DNA of 64,000 bases from CAYGSN01 sp964352675 (GTDB lineage: Bacteria; Pseudomonadota; Alphaproteobacteria; Micavibrionales; Micavibrionaceae): contig CAYGSN010000008.1 in NCBI GenBank assembly GCA_964352675.1, positions 1 through 64,000 of the forward strand, given 5' to 3'. The translations under genes and the position numbers were made by a program. The first letter of the stretch is position 1. Each line of letters opens with the position of its first letter. Positions 62,993-64,000 of this stretch are shown piece after piece. Under the pieces are notes generated by a model. That model was not told the origin of the DNA and did not search any database. It saw nothing but the letters and a program-made list of their open reading frames with translations.

Positions 62993-63832
62993 AGTTTTCG
63001 GAGCCGAGATCGGCTGATTTTCAAGCGCAGCTGGCTCATTCGTTGCCACGCGCTGCGGATCATCGTCTTTGCCTTTCGTGGCTGATTCAAAATTTGAACT
63101 AAGCCCGGATTTCTCTGGCGCTTGGACCTCAGCCTCAAACTCATCCTCAAAAAGGGACATGTCAAAATCGGACAGGGAATTCTGAAACTCTTGAAACTCT
63201 TCACTTAGATAATCCCTGTCATCAAAAAATTCACTATTCTCCTCAATCCGCTCTAACGCTTCCTTGGCTTCTTTCTTTTTCCCCTGCACCTCTTCCAGGA
63301 TTTCCGCCTCACGCGCAACCGGGCCGTGCCCGCCGTCAATCAATTCCCCGCGCAGGCGCTCATAACGCCCGTCGCCGCTCTCGCTTTCACGAAGGCGCAT
63401 TGTCTCATCATCCAGATAGACCCGCCCGTAATGTTCCACATCCAGGCGCCCGTGCTTATCCAGAATGGAAACCGCGTATAAATCCTCCAACTCGTCCTGC
63501 AAGGCGTTTATCTCGTCGCGCAACGCATATAGCGCTTCCAGATCAGCCCACAGCGCATCCATGGTCGCGCGCGCCTGCTGCAACACCCGCGCACGAACAA
63601 GATCATGCGCATCCTGATCCCTGCGCAGATTGAATGTATCCTGAAGCCGGCTGGCCGCAACGCCAGAGCCGATCAATCCTTCAGTCGGATTAAGTTCATT
63701 GTTGTATTGTTCTTCGCGCTGTGCCGCACGCAATTGACTCGCCGCTTCGCGCTGTGCGTCCTCGTCAACAGCGCGCCGGAAAACATCCTGAACGTCTGAG
63801 CTTCTCAGCGATAAAATACCGCTTCCAGCCAT
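62987..63832 (-). CDS. Hypothetical coiled-coil protein, 281 aa
   Basis: No signal peptide. It is rich in charged residues with long helices: AASQLRAAQREEQYNNELNP, VLQQARATMDALWADLEALY and EIEEVQGKKKEAKEALERIE-like heptads. A Glu/Asp-rich end follows. ATG 63832 opens the frame. It may be a structural partner for the secreted protein encoded next to it. The 168 bases beyond 63832 hold no gene that I can see. Confidence 0.6.
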   Translation of the reverse strand: MAGSGILSLRSSDVQDVFRRAVDEDAQREAASQLRAAQREEQYNNELNPTEGLIGSGVAASRLQDTFNLRRDQDAHDLVRARVLQQARATMDALWADLEALYALRDEINALQDELEDLYAVSILDKHGRLDVEHYGRVYLDDETMRLRESESGDGRYERLRGELIDGGHGPVAREAEILEEVQGKKKEAKEALERIEENSEFFDDRDYLSEEFQEFQNSLSDFDMSLFEDEFEAEVQAPEKSGLSSNFESATKGKDDDPQRVATNEPAALENQPISAPKTL

Positions 63833-64000
63833 AATAAAATCCCCTCATTACCACGGTGCTTTTCGTAAGAACCGTCACGCAATTTTTGCGGATATAGCCT
63901 TATTATTTTTTGGTGTGCCGTAACCCGGCTGGCCTTTTCCGCATCCGCACAAAAACACTTTCACAAAGTAAAGAGCAAGTATTCCTATGACTCCACTTAT

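Noticed and set aside
1..64000. CRISPR array, insertion sequence or prophage
   Set aside because: No regularly spaced repeats, transposase, integrase or phage structural genes were seen.

Overview
The window looks like chromosomal DNA of a Gram-negative alphaproteobacterium. The signs are: perfect TTAA-N7-TTAA sites of the CtrA type, a dense cluster of GANTC sites (the CcrM methylation sequence), a ROSE-type RNA thermometer in front of an Hsp20 gene, a DUF1223 protein, an NDUFA9-type epimerase, and an infC gene starting with ATT. The many small secreted or hypothetical proteins without clear families would fit a Micavibrio-like or Rhodospirillales lineage, but that placement is a guess. Most of the window is ordinary housekeeping sequence. 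The accessory interest lies in the secretion loci and in several orphan genes.

0-5 kb: infC (cut by the window edge), a putative zinc metallopeptidase, an orphan gene, thrS and a SpoIIAA-like gene. 5-15.3 kb: a type I secretion locus read leftwards: a 1549-residue repeat protein, a TolC-type outer-membrane channel, an ABC transporter with a degenerate C39-like domain, and an HlyD-type adaptor. Upstream of the big gene are two perfect CtrA-type sites, then about 600 bases with 13 GANTC sites, one perfect DnaA box and a very AT-rich tract. This 1.36-kb gene-free stretch (15.25-16.6 kb) is the most unusual part of the window. It may be a cell-cycle control region or a replication-origin-like element, and it ends in a strongly folded sequence that could be RNA.

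16.6-25.8 kb: a CheY-like receiver and its neighbour; serA, serC and serB, the whole phosphorylated route to serine within 5.5 kb; a ZIP metal transporter; an FtsH-peptidase-like gene broken by a stop codon; a single-domain Clp-like AAA+ ATPase; and an RsmC-like methyltransferase. 25.8-36.6 kb: an RTX calcium-binding protein (a likely second substrate of the type I system), MATE and Kef-type transporters, an AsmA-like protein, Hsp20 with its ROSE leader, tRNA-Ser(GGA), a hydrolase, two glycosyltransferases and an ArsR-type regulator.

36.9-52 kb: gmk, rsmA, a SurA-like chaperone, an NDUFA9-like epimerase, DUF1223, a tandem pair of orphan paralogues, a lone pseudopilin-like protein, a UvrD/PcrA helicase, a GGDEF cyclase, a LOG protein, an LprI-like protein and a ComM/YifB ATPase. 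52-64 kb: a HIT protein, panD, an orphan operon with a degenerate phosphoribosyltransferase-like motif, a GNAT acetyltransferase, typA with slyX, a SulP-transporter remnant, a trypsin-like lipoprotein and two hypothetical genes. All family names come from reading motifs by eye. No searches were run.
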